From positions 242,762 to 306,761 of the forward strand of contig CAWBNB010000071.1 of NCBI GenBank assembly GCA_963789885.1: DNA of 64,000 bases, in the 5' to 3' direction. This DNA is from DATEDA01 sp963789885 (lineage in GTDB: Bacteria; Pseudomonadota; Gammaproteobacteria; Burkholderiales; SG8-39). The position numbers and the translations under genes were made by a program. The notes under the pieces were generated by a model, which was given only the letters and a program-made list of their open reading frames with translations, did not search any database and was not told where the DNA came from. Shown in pieces: positions 53,581 through 62,272 of this stretch (positions are counted from its first letter, which is position 1; every line of letters starts with the position of its first letter).

Positions 53581-54414
53581 ATGAAATCTCGGGTCGTTTC
53601 AGTCGTCACGACACGAGGGGGCAAAGCCGCTTCGCGGCGCCCCCTCGTGCTCCCCGAAGTCAGACGAGCGCTGCCTTCGGCATCGGTCGTTTCGATACTA
53701 ATGATCGCTTTGGCGGTGGCCGCACCCGCGTACGCGGGCGTGTTCGACGACGAAGAAGCGCGGCGGCAGATCGCCGACGTGCGGCGGCAGGTCGAGGCGC
53801 AGGCGAAGACGCTGGCGCGCATCGAGTCCGAGGTCATCGACAAGAAGGCGTTGCTCGAGCTCGTGAACCAGATCGAGGCGCTGAAGGGCGAGATCGCGTC
53901 GCTCCGCGGCCAGCTCGAGGTCGCGGCGAACCGGGTCGACGGCCTCGACAAGCGCCAGAAGGACCTCTACGTGGATCTCGATACGCGGCTGCGGAAGTTC
54001 GAGACGGCGCGCATCGATTCCGAAAAGACCCAGGCTGCCGCGGCGGCCGAGCAGCAGGCGTACGAGGCCGGGCTGAACCAGTTCAAGGCGAACAACTACG
54101 GCTCCGCGATCCAGAGCCTGCAGTCGTTCCTCGGCAGCTACCCGCAGAGCCCGCTCGCGTCGTCGGCCCAGTACTGGATCGGCAACGCGCACTACGCGCT
54201 CCGCGACTACAAGAACGCGATTTCGGCGCAGCAGAAGCTGATCGCCACGTGGCCGGACAGCCCGAAGGCGCCGGACGCGATGCTCAACATCGCCTCGAGC
54301 CAGGCCGAGGCGGGGGACGTGAACGGCGCGCGCAACACGCTGCGGACGCTCGTCTCGAAGTATCCCAACAGCCCCGCCGCCGAGCAGGCGAAGCAGCGGC
54401 TCGCGAAGAAGTAG
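53581..54414 (+). CDS. cpoB: Cell division coordinator CpoB (YbgF)
   Basis: CpoB links outer-membrane constriction by Tol-Pal to septal peptidoglycan synthesis. The signal sequence is preceded by an unusually long basic N-terminus (about 35 residues before the hydrophobic core VVSILMIALAVAAPAYA), so an internal start is possible. A coiled coil (residues about 60-150) and a C-terminal TPR domain (about 155-275) follow, the family layout. It closes the Tol-Pal cluster. Confidence 0.92.
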   Translation: MKSRVVSVVTTRGGKAASRRPLVLPEVRRALPSASVVSILMIALAVAAPAYAGVFDDEEARRQIADVRRQVEAQAKTLARIESEVIDKKALLELVNQIEALKGEIASLRGQLEVAANRVDGLDKRQKDLYVDLDTRLRKFETARIDSEKTQAAAAAEQQAYEAGLNQFKANNYGSAIQSLQSFLGSYPQSPLASSAQYWIGNAHYALRDYKNAISAQQKLIATWPDSPKAPDAMLNIASSQAEAGDVNGARNTLRTLVSKYPNSPAAEQAKQRLAKK

Positions 54415-54427
54415 CCCGGGCGTCCCC

Positions 54428-55126
54428 GTGCCGTCGGACCGGAAGGCGGTCGTCCTGCTTTCCGGCGGGCTCGACTCGGCGACCGTGCTCGCGATCGCCC
54501 GGGCCGAGGGGTACGCCTGCCACGCGCTCTCGGTCGACTACGGCCAGCGGCACGGCGCCGAGCTCGTCGCCGCGGCGCGGGTTGCGAGCGCGCTCGGCGC
54601 GGTGGCGCACAAGGTCATCCGGATAGACCTCGCAGCCTTCGGCGGCTCGGCGCTCACCGACTCTTCGATCGCGGTGCCGACCGGCGGCGTCCAGGCCGGT
54701 GCGATCCCGATCACCTACGTCCCGGCGCGGAACACGATCCTCCTGGCGCTGGCGCTCGCGTGGGCGGAGGTTCTGGACGCGCAGCACCTCTTCTTCGGCG
54801 CGAACGCGGTCGACTACTCGGGCTACCCCGACTGCCGGCCGGAGTTCGTGCAGAGCTTCGAGCGTCTCGCCAATCTGGCGACGAAGGCCGCGGTGGAGGG
54901 AAGGCCGCTCACCGTCCATACGCCGATCATCTCTCTCACGAAAGCCGACATCGTTCGCCGCGGCGCGGCGCTCGGCGTCGACTATGCGCTCACTGTCTCC
55001 TGCTACCAGGCGGACGCGGAGGGGCGGGCCTGCGGCGCGTGCGACGCCTGCCGGCTGAGGCGGGCGGGATTCGCGGAAGCAGGGCTCGCCGATCCGACGC
55101 GGTACTTCGGCACGCCGCGGACATAG
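54428..55126 (+). CDS. queC: 7-cyano-7-deazaguanine synthase
   Basis: QueC makes preQ0 from 7-carboxy-7-deazaguanine in queuosine synthesis. The PP-loop AVVLLSGGLDSATVLA and the zinc site (CYQADAEGRACGACDACRLR) are intact, with FGANAVDYSGYPDCRPEF in between. The start is GTG. Length is 232 residues. It follows cpoB by 13 bases, the order seen in many proteobacteria. Confidence 0.96.
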   Translation: MPSDRKAVVLLSGGLDSATVLAIARAEGYACHALSVDYGQRHGAELVAAARVASALGAVAHKVIRIDLAAFGGSALTDSSIAVPTGGVQAGAIPITYVPARNTILLALALAWAEVLDAQHLFFGANAVDYSGYPDCRPEFVQSFERLANLATKAAVEGRPLTVHTPIISLTKADIVRRGAALGVDYALTVSCYQADAEGRACGACDACRLRRAGFAEAGLADPTRYFGTPRT

Positions 55127-55136
55127 AATCGGCGAC

Positions 55137-56252
55137 ATGCAGGACGTCAATCCCGCCAGCCTGGTGCCGCTCGTCGCATGGGGCGCGTTCGCGCTGGCGT
55201 TCGTGTTCGGCTTCGTCGGCAACCGGACGAACTTCTGCACCATGGGCGCGGTGTCGGACATCGTGAACATGGGCGACTGGAACCGGATGCGGATGTGGCT
55301 GCTCGCGATCGCGGTCGCGATCCTCGGGTCGAACGCGCTCGAGCTCGCCGGGATCCTCAAGCTGTCGAACTCGATCTATCCCGGCCCGAACTTCACCTGG
55401 CTCTCGTACATCGTCGGCGGGCTGCTCTTCGGCATCGGCATGACGCTCGGCTCCGGCTGCGGGTCGAAGACGCTGATCCGCGTCGGCGGCGGGAATCTCA
55501 AGTCGCTCGTAGTGCTGGTATTCATGTCGATCGCGGCGTACATGACGTTGCGCGGACTCTTCGGCGCGGTGCGAGTCGCGGTGCTCGAGCCGGTGTCGGT
55601 GCAGCTCGCGGGCGGGCAGGACCTGCCATCGCTGTTCGCGCGGTGGTTCGGCGCCGAGCGCCGTTCGATCGAGATCGTGACGGCACTGGTCGTTGGCGGC
55701 GGGCTCGCCGCGTTCGCGCTCGCGCGGCGCGAGTTCCGGCAGTTCGACTATCTGCTCGGCGGGATCGTCGTCGGGCTGGTGATCGTCGGCGGGTGGTACG
55801 TGAGCGGGAAGCTCGGCTACGTCGCCGAGGATCCGAACACCTTGCAGGAAGCGTTCGTCGCGACCAACACCGGACGCATGGAGTCGCTGTCGTTCGTCGC
55901 GCCGCAGGCGTTCCTGCTCGAGCTGCTGATGTTCTGGACCGACAAGTCGCGGATCGTCACGTTCGGCATCGCGTCCGCGCTCGGGGTGATCGCGGGATCG
56001 CTCGTCTATGCGCTCGTGTCGAAAAGCTTCCGGCTCGAGTCGTTCCGCGACGCGAACGACATGCTCCGTCACATCGTCGGCGGGATCCTGATGGGCTTCG
56101 GCGGCATCGTCGCGCTCGGGTGCACGATCGGGCAGGGCATCACCGGCTTCTCGACGCTCGCGCTCGGCTCGATCCTGACGTTCGCGGCGATCATCGCCGG
56201 GTCGGCGGCGACGATGAAATACGAGTATTGGCGGCTGATGCGCGAGGGGTAA
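55137..56252 (+). CDS. YeeE/YedE-family sulfur-compound transporter
   Basis: The 371-residue membrane protein has about nine to ten helices and two repeats of the YeeE motif with conserved cysteines: NRTNFCTMGAVSDIV, GMTLGSGCGSKTLIRVGGGN and GIVALGCTIGQGITGFSTLA. Members such as TsuA import thiosulfate through the membrane via cysteine contacts. No sulfur-transfer protein (TusA-like) is adjacent. It starts 10 bases after queC. Confidence 0.87.
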   Translation: MQDVNPASLVPLVAWGAFALAFVFGFVGNRTNFCTMGAVSDIVNMGDWNRMRMWLLAIAVAILGSNALELAGILKLSNSIYPGPNFTWLSYIVGGLLFGIGMTLGSGCGSKTLIRVGGGNLKSLVVLVFMSIAAYMTLRGLFGAVRVAVLEPVSVQLAGGQDLPSLFARWFGAERRSIEIVTALVVGGGLAAFALARREFRQFDYLLGGIVVGLVIVGGWYVSGKLGYVAEDPNTLQEAFVATNTGRMESLSFVAPQAFLLELLMFWTDKSRIVTFGIASALGVIAGSLVYALVSKSFRLESFRDANDMLRHIVGGILMGFGGIVALGCTIGQGITGFSTLALGSILTFAAIIAGSAATMKYEYWRLMREG

Positions 56253-56330
56253 ACGCTTGAAAGCACGGAAAGAAAGCGCGAGAAGTTTGACACTCCTCGC
56301 GCTGCATCAGTAGAATCCCGCCTCTTCCCC

Positions 56331-56406
56331 GGGGCGTTAGCTCAGTTGGTAGAGCAGCGGACTTTTAATCCGTTGGTCGCAGGTTCGAATCCTGCACGCC
56401 CTACCA
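56331..56406 (+). tRNA. tRNA-Lys (anticodon TTT), CCA encoded
   Basis: The cloverleaf is standard: acceptor GGGGCGT / ACGCCCT with a G-U first pair, A73 and encoded CCA; D arm GCTC / GAGC; anticodon stem CGGA / TCCG with loop CTTTTAA; T arm GCAGG / CCTGC with loop TTCGAAT. The G-U pair at 1-72 is unusual; it may reflect replacement of the 3' end by element DNA at integration. A recombinase gene converges on its 3' end 66 bases away. Confidence 0.96.
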
Positions 56407-56472
56407 AAGAATCAAAGACTTGCACCACCCAAACTTCCCTCGCTCGTTTCCTTGCGGGACTTTTGCGGGACC

Positions 56473-57556
56473 CTAAGCAACTGAGAGCCTCCGCAACACC
56501 ACCAGCTCGGGCCGCCGCTCAGCAGATTCGCACACACGGTTCGCCGCCTCGATCAGTTGCGAGAGCTCGGCGGCGGAGTAGTGCGTGGTGATTCTCGCCG
56601 AACGGTGACCCAGCAGGTCCTGCCGGTCCTCGAAGCTCACCCCGGCCGCCCGGAGGCGACGTCCCAGGGTGTGCTTCAAGTCATGAACGCGGACCTGCGG
56701 CAGCCCAGCGGCTGTTCTCGCCCGACACCACGCGCCGTTAAGCATGTGGCTCGTCGGCTTGCCCCTGTAGGTGAACACGTGCGTGGGGTGCTTGCCCCGC
56801 TGCGCCTCGACCACTGAGGACGCGGTGCGGTTGAGCACGATCAGCCGCTCATCCCCGTTCTTGACGTGTTGCCCGGGAACGATGAAGACCGACGTACCGA
56901 GCTCGGGCACCTTCACTTCCCACTCCCAGCGCAACCTGCACACCTCACCGTCACGGCATCCCGTGTTGACTGCAAAGAGCGCCATCGCGGCGAGGTGGGC
57001 GGGCAGCTCCTTGAACAAGCGCGCCTGCTCGTCCCAGTTGAGCGGATAGGGTTGCCGCTTCTGGGTATCGGGCAGCAGCTTGATCTTCGGCGCCGCGGGA
57101 AGCCAGGTCAGCCCGTTCTCATCCATCCACTCGCCGGCAGCCAGATTGAGAATGCGGCGAACGACTTTGAGGCCGTGGTTGATGGTGCCCACCGCGACCC
57201 CTTGCCGCTGCCGTGCCTCGATCCAGGGCTGCAGCGTTCCCCGGTGGAGCTTGTCGAGCGGCACCTGACCGATCTGAGGCATGAGCTGCTTGAGCACGTC
57301 CGATATCGCTGTAGAGGGTCCGCTTGTGCTGGTTCTCGAGCACGAACTTCGCTGCTGCTTGCTCGAACGTCCGAGTGGGCCTTACTCCGTAGATCCTTGC
57401 TTGCCGCATCTCCTCCGAGCGCCTCGCGAGGAACCGTTCGGCTTCTTCGAGTCGAGCCGTTTCAGTACTCTCGCAAATTCGCCGTCGGTCGATCCACTTG
57501 TCGACGTGCCAGACGCCGCCTCGTTTGAGGAGGCCTGGCACCTTCTTGCGTCCCAT
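56473..57556 (-). pseudogene. Tyrosine recombinase (integrase), frameshifted
   Basis: The N-terminal part starts at ATG 57556 (AAGGAG upstream) with MGRKKVPGLLKRGGVWHVDK and runs to HKRTLYSDI. The frame breaks at about 57300-57302 (one extra base) and resumes as DVLKQLMPQIGQVPLDKLHR to the end. Catalytic residues are Arg in NTGCRDGEVCRLRW, HDLKH (Lys in place of the second Arg), His in LLGHRSARITTHYS and the Tyr of THYS. Restored length is about 361 residues. It points toward tRNA-Lys. Confidence 0.87.
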
Positions 57557-57769
57557 ATCAAAGCTCCTTTCGCTTGAGCCGGGACGCCCGTTGCGGGCCA
57601 TATATTCCTCCGCCCACGCGTCCAGCTCAAGTCGATCGAATGCGATTCCCTGAACGCCGATCGGTATCTCGGTCAGCCGCGGCCGGACCTCGGCGTTGAA
57701 GCGATTGCGGTCCATGCCGAGATAGCCGGGCGCATCCCGGAACCGGAGGAAACGGGGAAGAACCTTCAT
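57382..57769 (-). pseudogene. Excisionase/AlpA-like DNA-binding gene overlapping the integrase in another frame
   Basis: The first part (ATG 57769) reads MKVLPRFLRFRDAPGYLGMD, RNRFNAEVRP and FDRLELDAWAEEYMARNGRP, a HTH protein that accompanies this integrase type. Dropping one base at a CCC run (57581-57583) moves it to a second frame: AQAKGALIWDARRCQASSNE, AASGTSTSGSTDGEFARVLK, ending at TAA 57382-57384. That tail matches what I recall of the C-terminal half of relatives. The integrase starts inside it, so about 175 bases would be coding in two frames. Without the frame correction the HTH part would instead run into the integrase. Confidence 0.65.
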
Positions 57770-57978
57770 GGCTGCTCTCTCGCAGTCGCACCTTCCACCG
57801 CGCGTCGCGCCTCGCGGTAGTCCTCCCACGCGCGGTCGAGATCCGCGCGCTCGAAGACGAGCGTCGTTCCACATGGCGTCGGTGGCGGGAGCCTCGGCCG
57901 GATGTGCCGCTCGAACGCGCGTCGCTTGATGCCGAGATAAGCGATCGCCTCGCCGTAGCTGTAGCCGCGTTTCGACAT
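57766..57978 (-). CDS. Small HTH (AlpA/excisionase-like) protein
   Basis: The 70-residue protein MSKRGYSYGEAIAYLGIKRR with FERADLDRAWEDYREARRAV has the shape of MerR/AlpA-type excisionase proteins. Its TGA overlaps the start of the next small HTH gene (ATGA). It is the first gene of the recombination module and may regulate it or bend the attachment site. Confidence 0.7.
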   Translation of the reverse strand: MSKRGYSYGEAIAYLGIKRRAFERHIRPRLPPPTPCGTTLVFERADLDRAWEDYREARRAVEGATAREQP

Positions 57979-58635
57979 GCCTCAGCCCCCTTAGCGCCCT
58001 CGCGTCTAAGTGAAGCGCCGCTAAAGCGGTGGGCGACCCGCGTGCTTCGGTGGAGAAGCACATGGAAGGTGCGCGTGCGACCCGAGAAGATCTGACGCGC
58101 GGTCGTACGCACTTCGCGTCTTTCGTTCCAGGACCGCGGTGCGCGAACCGTCCAACAGCCGGTTCGGCAGGCGCCAAGGCCTTCGGAGCAGGGTGATGCG
58201 GTCGGTTTTCATCGAGCGCTCCATGCGTGTTGGTGGTTGTGGCCAAAACGTCCCGCAGGACCTCGCGGGCCCGATCGACCAGGGATGTGTGGAGGCCAGC
58301 CCGACGACGCGCGATGCGCGCTCGGTGGGCGTGCGGTGCGGCAACGCCGCACCGGGCTCTGGGGCGGTGAAGGCCGGTCGCGTCAGGACCGGCTCGAACG
58401 AAGACGGCGAAGTGCGGCCGCCGACTGGACTCAGCTCGAATGAGCCTGATGGAGCACCCACCGCGAGTTGCCATGCGGGTGCGCAAGCACCGTGCGGGCG
58501 CAAGCAAGCTGTCGGAGCAACCGTGCTCGCGCGCTGGCGCGTGTCGAGATTCGCTTCCCTTTAACGGTCCGGTGCCGTCGGTGCCGGAAGCTCCCGGGTT
58601 GCGCCGAGGCGATGCCCCGAGCAACGCTGAGAACG
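57979..58635. other. Island gap without recognisable genes
   Basis: About 660 bases between the recombination module and the HD-GYP gene. Open frames on both strands are Arg/Ser-rich shadows with no motif I know. It may hold the promoter of the HTH-xis-int unit, remnants of lost genes or an origin; I see no support for any of these. Confidence 0.45.
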
Positions 58636-58719
58636 CTAACCCGCTTCAGGCGTTCGGCGCCCCCCGTAGAGCCCACTCTTTTCCACGGCTCTCCGGGGGT
58701 GTGTCGATCACCGGGTTAG
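58636..58719. repeat. 84-bp imperfect palindrome, attC-like in outline
   Basis: Outer arms CTAACCCG (58636-58643) and CGGGTTAG (58712-58719) pair perfectly. Inner arms CCCCCGTAGAGCC (58661-58673) and GGCTCTCCGGGGG (58687-58699) pair in 12 of 13 positions. Unpaired segments of 17 and 12 bases separate the stems. The right edge contains GTTAGGC, which fits the GTTRRRY core of integron attC sites; the left edge CGCTAAC matches its partner in five of seven positions. It lies directly downstream of the HD-GYP gene and could be a terminator without T tract. Confidence 0.6.
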
Positions 58720-58727
58720 GCGGGGCG

Positions 58728-60103
58728 CTACCGATCGCGCGCCGGGGCGGTGCCGGCGGGGAGTCTCCGGTACAGGTCCTCGACCTGTCCGGCAACGAGC
58801 ACGATCGTGTCCACGAGCGTCGGATCCAGGCGCGAGGACCGCTCCGCCGCGAGCGCTTCCCATACCTCGGGCCAGCTCGCCTCCGGCGCGCCGAGCCGCA
58901 GCGTGTCGAGCCGGTCCGCGACCGCGACGATGCGGGCGGCGAGCGGGATGTGGTCGCCGCTCATACCGGTCGGATAGCCCTTGCCGTCGAACCGCTCGTG
59001 GTGGCCAAGGGCAATGAGCGCCGTCGTGCGGAGCGGCTCCGAGTCGTGCCCCTTGAGGAGCCGGTAGCCGAGCGTGGTGTGCGCCTCGAAGCCCGGGGAC
59101 CGGCCGGCCGTCTTGGTCTCGCGGAGCGTCTCGTCCGGAAGCGCGAGCGTTCCGATGTCGTGGAGGGCGGCGCCAAGCTCGATCGCCTCGACCTCCTCCG
59201 GTGGCAACCCTCTCCGCTCGCAAGCAGGCCGAGACCGCACCGATGCGCGCCGCGTGGTTCTCGATCGGCCCCGTTGCGCCCTTCGACGAGCTGCGCGAGG
59301 AGCAGGAGGCCCTCCCGCGCCCGCTCCTTCAGGTGGCTCGTCCGCGCGTCGACGAGTCCGCCGAGGAGGCTCGTGCGGTCGCGCAGGAGCGCCTGCTGCC
59401 GCGACATCGCGAGCAGGTTCCTGCATCGGGCGATCCCCTCGGGCGGATCGAGCGGCTTGTGCAGGAAGTCGTTGATGCCCTGCTGGAGCGCCCGCGGCGC
59501 AGCTCCGGTCCTCGACGATCGTCACCATGAGCACCGGCACGTCCGCGAAGTGCGAGAGCCGGCGCAGGCCCGCGACGAACTCGAGTCCGTCCATGCCGGG
59601 CAGGCGGAAGTCCGTGATGACAAGATCGGCGTGGTAGGCGCTCGCCCAGCGTAGCGCCTCCGGTGCGCCTCCGAACACGACCGGCGTAGTTAGCGGATCG
59701 GCGTCCGCGGCGATCCGGTGCAGGATCCTGCGCGCGGTCGCCTGGTCGTCGACGATGAGGATCGGCTGCGGATCGCGCGGCGCCTCGCCACTCGTCGCGA
59801 ACCGCCTTCCTCGAGCGCGCGGTCCTGTTTCGACGAGGCCGAGCAGGTAGTCGAGCGAGATTCCGTACGCCTTGCGATCTCGCTCAGCGTCTCGACGCTC
59901 GGCATCATCTCCCCGTTCAGCCACCGCGCGGCGGTCGAGACCGAACGCCCCAGCCGACTCGCGAGTGCGGTAGCCCGCCCCTCGGCGGTCGCCGCGTACT
60001 CGCGCACGTCCAGCGCCGCTCGCAAACGCACGGTGAAGATGGCTTGGAGCTGAGTTGCCGAGTTTCGCGTCAGCTCCCAATGTGCATGGCTGAGGTTCCG
60101 CAC
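58728..60103 (-). pseudogene. HTH-receiver-HD-GYP gene with several frameshifts
   Basis: Three domains can be pieced together in order. An N-terminal Xre-like HTH (ALASRLGRSVSTAARWLNGE, MMPSVETLSEIAR) shifts at about 59874-59877 into KAYGISLDYLLGLVETG and a receiver domain (ILIVDDQATARRILHRIAAD; LVITDFRLPGMDGLEFVAGL). A break near 59490-59515 leads to ALQQGINDFLHKPLD and a helical linker; more breaks near 59195-59250 lead through ENHAARIGAVSACLRAE to an HD-GYP domain (LGAALHDIGTLALPDETL; HHERFDGKGYPTG). The complete protein would be a c-di-GMP phosphodiesterase-type regulator with its own DNA-binding domain. It is divergent from the DUF2857-like gene. Confidence 0.75.
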
Positions 60104-60172
60104 GCGTCAGGCGCGCGAGCATCTGAATTCTCGTTGAGAACTCGTCCGTGGCTCAGCGAGTTCCGTGCCAGC

Positions 60173-60213
60173 GTTTGCGTGCCACGCAAGCGGTTGCGTA
60201 GCACGCCGCAAGC
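60173..60213. promoter_or_regulatory. Two imperfect direct repeats in a divergent control region
   Basis: GTTTGCGTGCCACGCAAGC (60173-60191) is followed at once by GGTTGCGTAGCACGCCGCAA plus GC (60192-60213). Each unit also has internal dyad symmetry (TTGCGT / ACGCAA). They lie between the divergent HD-GYP and DUF2857-like genes and could be operators or iterons. Confidence 0.5.
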
Positions 60214-60306
60214 GCGACATGCGGTATTTCTCACTTGACGCCATCGCCGTAGGATCGGTCGTTACCGGCGCTCTCTGCTGGTCGGGCGTCGTGGGGGAGG
60301 GAGGCC

Positions 60307-61033
60307 ATGCACCTCGAAGAACGCGCGGTCATCGCGCCGAGCGCCCAGCTCATGCTGGTGGCGCTCCTCGTTACGCTCGCGCGTAGTGAAGTCGCGGGAC
60401 GAGCCCACGAGTGCTTCGGGCATTGCGAGAGGCGATGCGCTTCTCAAGCGTCTCGCGCAGCTCTCATTGGCCGAGATCCATCGTCTCGCCGAGAAGGCCG
60501 CCCTCAAGCTCGTCGTGAGCTACGAGGGCGACCAGCTCGCCTGGAGCCTGCAGGCCGCCACGCGCAAGCGCTCGGAGCAGGCGCTCCTCGAGTACTTCAT
60601 GCGGCACGGGGCCCCGCGCGCACTCCTGCGCGAGCTCTTCACCCTTTCGCGCGCACGGATCGACGCCGTGCGCCGAACGCTTGGCCTCGCACCGGCCCAA
60701 GGCCGCCCGAAACTGCCACCGGCCCGCGAGCGCGAGGCAGTCGTCGCCGCCTGGGCGCACCTCGCGAGCACGATCGCGGACCGGCGTGCCCGCTATCACG
60801 CACTCCATCGTGCGTTCCCGCGCCATTCCATCGCGGCGCTCGATGCCGTGCTACGCGAGGTCGCCCGGAACGCCCGAATGCCCAGCCTCCCGGCGAAAAC
60901 CGGCAAGCAGCGACGCCGGTTTCCGCGCCGCGAGCGCCGGAAGACGCGCTCGGTGCCGTCGAATCGCTCCCGTCGTGCACCGTCGTGCTCCCAGGTGACC
61001 CATGACGCGCGTCCGATCTGTCTGGTGCCGTGA
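60307..61033 (+). pseudogene. DUF2857-like ICE protein, probably frameshifted
   Basis: ATG 60307 follows GGGAGG by a good distance and begins MHLEERAVIAPSAQLMLVAL. At about 60415 the coding signal moves to a second frame: GIARGDALLKRLAQLSLAEI, HRLAEKAALKLVVSYEGDQL and FMRHGAPRALLRELFTLSRA followed by RIDAVRRTLGL. The last segments resemble the end of DUF2857 proteins, which are encoded in integrative conjugative elements of the ICEclc/PFGI type; their role is not known. The Arg/Ser-rich end is of low complexity and its real stop is unsure. The gap 61034-61174 holds no gene. Confidence 0.55.
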
Positions 61034-61174
61034 CGAGGGAGTGGCGAGTTGGCGTCGAGCATACGCGGTGCGCCGCAGACCGCCGTAATGGGCTGCAGAT
61101 TCGGAGCCGTTTCGACGCGAGGGGACGACAACGCCTCAGTAGACTCCAGCCACCGACGCTCGACCCGAGGACCC

Positions 61175-61516
61175 ATGAACATGAACCATGACGACACATC
61201 CCGTCCGCACCGCCAGGCTCTCTCCGCGGTACACCTCTTGAACCTGCAGTTCCTCATCGCTCTGCGCGATGCGCTCCGCGCCGATGCCGCGCAGGCCTCG
61301 TACGAATACGGGATCGACGTCGCCACCGCCGAGGTGGTGCGCCAGGCGAGCGACGAGAGGCTCCGGATCCTCAGCTACTCGTTCGACCGGGCGCTCTTTA
61401 CGCTGCGACTTCGGGGCACGGAGCTCGCCGATCTGCTGCAGCGGCCGCCAGCCCTGCGGGGACTCCTCGCGACGGTGCGCGAGAACAAGGCGGGCCCTAC
61501 TTCAGGCAGCCGGTAA
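61175..61516 (+). CDS. FlhD-like transcriptional activator subunit
   Basis: The 113-residue product contains HLLNLQFLIALRDALRADAA, SYEYGIDVATAEVVRQAS and ILSYSFDRALFTLRLRG, which align with the dimer core of FlhD (NLSYLLLAQRLI, FRLGINEEMA). GAGG lies just upstream of ATG 61175; a second ATG at 61181 is possible. An FlhC-like gene follows 28 bases later, in the same order as chromosomal flhDC. SetD and AcaD of SXT/R391 elements and IncA/C plasmids are element-borne relatives, so a role in turning on transfer genes is likely. Confidence 0.72.
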   Translation: MNMNHDDTSRPHRQALSAVHLLNLQFLIALRDALRADAAQASYEYGIDVATAEVVRQASDERLRILSYSFDRALFTLRLRGTELADLLQRPPALRGLLATVRENKAGPTSGSR

Positions 61517-61544
61517 TGAAGGGCAGGGCGACGGGGAGGGGCGG

Positions 61545-62114
61545 ATGATTCCGGAGGACAAGGCGCGCCGCTGGCGGGCGATGGCGCTCGCCCGAGAGGC
61601 GATCGAGCTCGGGGCCCGCGCGGCGGTCGCAAGCGCATTCACGGGCCTTACGAAGAAGGAGGTCCAGCGGCTCTTCTGCGGCCGCAGCACCACCGGGCGC
61701 AGCACCGGACGGGTGCCCTGGTCGGCGTACTGGTACCTGACTGCAGCCGTGTTCGTCGAGATTCACGCCGCCTACTTCCACGCGTGCTTCCGGACCCTGC
61801 GCGACCTCGGCTATCCGCCGGCCGAGGCGCTGGTGGCGGGCTACAAGCACTACCGCCGGCACTTCGGACACGATCCGCGGCTCTCGTTCGATCGCGCCTT
61901 CGAGCTCGTCGCGCACGTGGACGGGCTGTGGACCACCGAGGCACCGCGGCTGATGATCGTCGTCTGCCACAGCTGCAAGGCGACCTACATCACGCCGCGG
62001 GGCGACGAGCCGGTCGGCACGGGCGAGTGTCCGTTCTGCAAAGTCGTGCGCACGGGCAATGGCCGGCTGCTGAAGGACCTGCTGCCCGCCCAGAGCCTGG
62101 CTGATGCGGGATAA
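61545..62114 (+). CDS. FlhC-like transcriptional activator subunit
   Basis: The 189-residue protein has the FlhC layout: an N-terminal HTH-like part (FTGLTKKEVQRLFCG), VPWSAYWYLTAAVFVEIHAA and FRTLRDLGYPPAEALVAGYK in the core, then the four-cysteine zinc site CHSCKATYITPRGDEPVGTG leading to ECPFCK. GGGAGG lies before ATG 61545. Flagellar genes do not follow, so with the FlhD-like gene it more likely forms an element regulator of the SetCD/AcaCD kind. This gene shows no frame break. Confidence 0.82.
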   Translation: MIPEDKARRWRAMALAREAIELGARAAVASAFTGLTKKEVQRLFCGRSTTGRSTGRVPWSAYWYLTAAVFVEIHAAYFHACFRTLRDLGYPPAEALVAGYKHYRRHFGHDPRLSFDRAFELVAHVDGLWTTEAPRLMIVVCHSCKATYITPRGDEPVGTGECPFCKVVRTGNGRLLKDLLPAQSLADAG

Positions 62115-62229
62115 GAGCGACGCGCCGCGGTTGCAGGACCCTGAGATTCGCCCTGCCCGGAAGCGGACCAGCGCCTGCACGGGGTCGTCGCCTTTCCGGG
62201 CGGACGGTTTGACGCTTCACCCTCGCGGC

Positions 62230-62262
62230 GTATACTCCTGTTAACTATCGTCAGGAGTATAC
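62230..62262 (+). promoter_or_regulatory. Perfect inverted repeat controlling the RES toxin-antitoxin operon
   Basis: GTATACTCCTG and CAGGAGTATAC are perfect 11-bp arms with an 11-bp AT-rich spacer (TTAACTATCGT), centred 22 bp apart, eleven bases upstream of the antitoxin GTG. Such a dyad is expected for an autoregulating antitoxin. The arm also contains CTCCTGT (62235-62241), which is complementary to ACAGGAG (62261-62267) holding the antitoxin ribosome binding site, so an RNA switch is conceivable. Confidence 0.7.
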
Positions 62263-62272
62263 AGGAGAAACG

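Noticed and set aside
57627..58624. Long minus-strand ORFs upstream of the excisionase-like gene
   Set aside because: Beyond ATG 57769 the frame is Arg/Ala/His-rich without homology; only the part after that start matches an HTH protein.
61175..62114. Chromosomal flagellar master regulator flhDC
   Set aside because: No mot, che or flg genes adjoin it, and the surrounding recombinase, DUF2857-like, RES and MobH genes place it inside the mobile element.
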